Made by a program: the position numbers and the translations under genes
In this document: positions 63,556 through 64,000 of the stretch, piece after piece
Position numbering within the stretch: position 1 is the stretch's first letter
Layout: each line of letters starts with the position of its first letter
NCBI RefSeq assembly: GCF_003073045.1
Contig: NC_037593.1
Span: forward strand, 3,401,525-3,465,524
Direction of reading: 5' to 3'
Length of the DNA: 64,000 nucleotides
Source: Pomacea canaliculata
Taxonomy: Eukaryota; Mollusca; Gastropoda; Architaenioglossa; Ampullariidae
Notes under the pieces: model-generated
The model's database searches: none
Seen by the model: the letters and a program-made list of their open reading frames with translations, nothing else
Told to the model about the DNA's origin: nothing

Positions 63556-64000
63556 CTAGCAATCAAAATTTAACTTACTAAGATTCAAGTATAATCTTAA
63601 GATAAAGCTTTAAAAGACACACATACCCTTTTAACTGAATTCACACATGACAGCTGTGAATATGTCATACACAACAGCATGGCTGCTGTAAATCCTGCCT
63701 TCCTAAAACATGACAGCAGTAAAGTGAAGCTGCTTAATAACAGAAGACAAAAAACCTTATGCTTCTACTTCTGTTTACAAGATGACAGTTTCCAACTTGT
63801 AAGCTATCTATAACCATCTCCAAAATTTAGATAAAAATAGCAAATCATAAAAAGAACACCTATTACTCTGTCATCATACTTTCTTGAAACATGCTAAAAA
63901 CAAATCAGGACTACTATTAACTAAAAACACATTCAACTACCAAACTAAATAGGAATCAATAAGAAAAATCAGCACTGGAAAAAAGTTAATGATTAAAAGG

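Overview
The window is eukaryotic. It carries five animal genes with short, conserved coding exons separated by AT-rich, repeat-filled introns, all with recognisable splice sites. The dispersed repeats fit a mollusc, probably a gastropod: a broken CR1/L2-like LINE, tRNA-derived SINE heads, LINE tails ending in ATT/ATC runs, and a small hAT element. The species assignment is inference from repeat style and protein similarity. No similarity search was run.

Layout. (1) 322-7437, plus strand: the 3' half of an SLC13-family sodium/anion cotransporter. Seven exons end at a stop. A 4.3-kb broken LINE lies in one intron, inserted in a TG-rich minisatellite. (2) 7438-18288: a long stretch with no recognised gene, holding microsatellites and a cluster of CACGTG/TGACGT motifs near 9.2 kb. 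Its AT-rich right half could be 3'UTR of the next gene. (3) 18289-24224, minus strand: a complete six-exon PPTC7 (mitochondrial PP2C phosphatase). (4) 26200-30681, minus strand: a complete nine-exon SUDS3 (Sin3/HDAC corepressor subunit). (5) 30870-34920, plus strand: a complete six-exon DERL2 (ERAD Derlin), head to head with SUDS3 across 188 bp. (6) 38113-63555, minus strand: the last 36 exons (about 1,498 codons) of PI4KA, whose 5' end lies beyond the window. DERL2 and PI4KA are tail to tail.

The genes do not form one pathway. They are conserved housekeeping genes of mitochondria (PPTC7), chromatin (SUDS3), ER quality control (DERL2) and plasma-membrane phosphoinositide supply (PI4KA), next to an anion transporter.

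Most notable points. The divergent pair SUDS3/DERL2 each contains one minor-spliceosome (U12-type) intron: an AT-AC intron in SUDS3 and a GTATCCTT...AG intron in DERL2, both with textbook branch points. Their shared promoter holds ETS-like, NRF1-like and UPR-element-like (TGACGTG) motifs. PI4KA has four separate single-base frameshifts (two insertions, two deletions) inside otherwise conserved exons. Exon-length arithmetic confirms all four, while the other four genes are intact. Other structures are an approximately 85% identical 72-bp inverted repeat between DERL2 and PI4KA, a 188-bp hAT MITE with a perfect 8-bp target duplication, and a LINE region with two unrelated endonuclease fragments in tandem.
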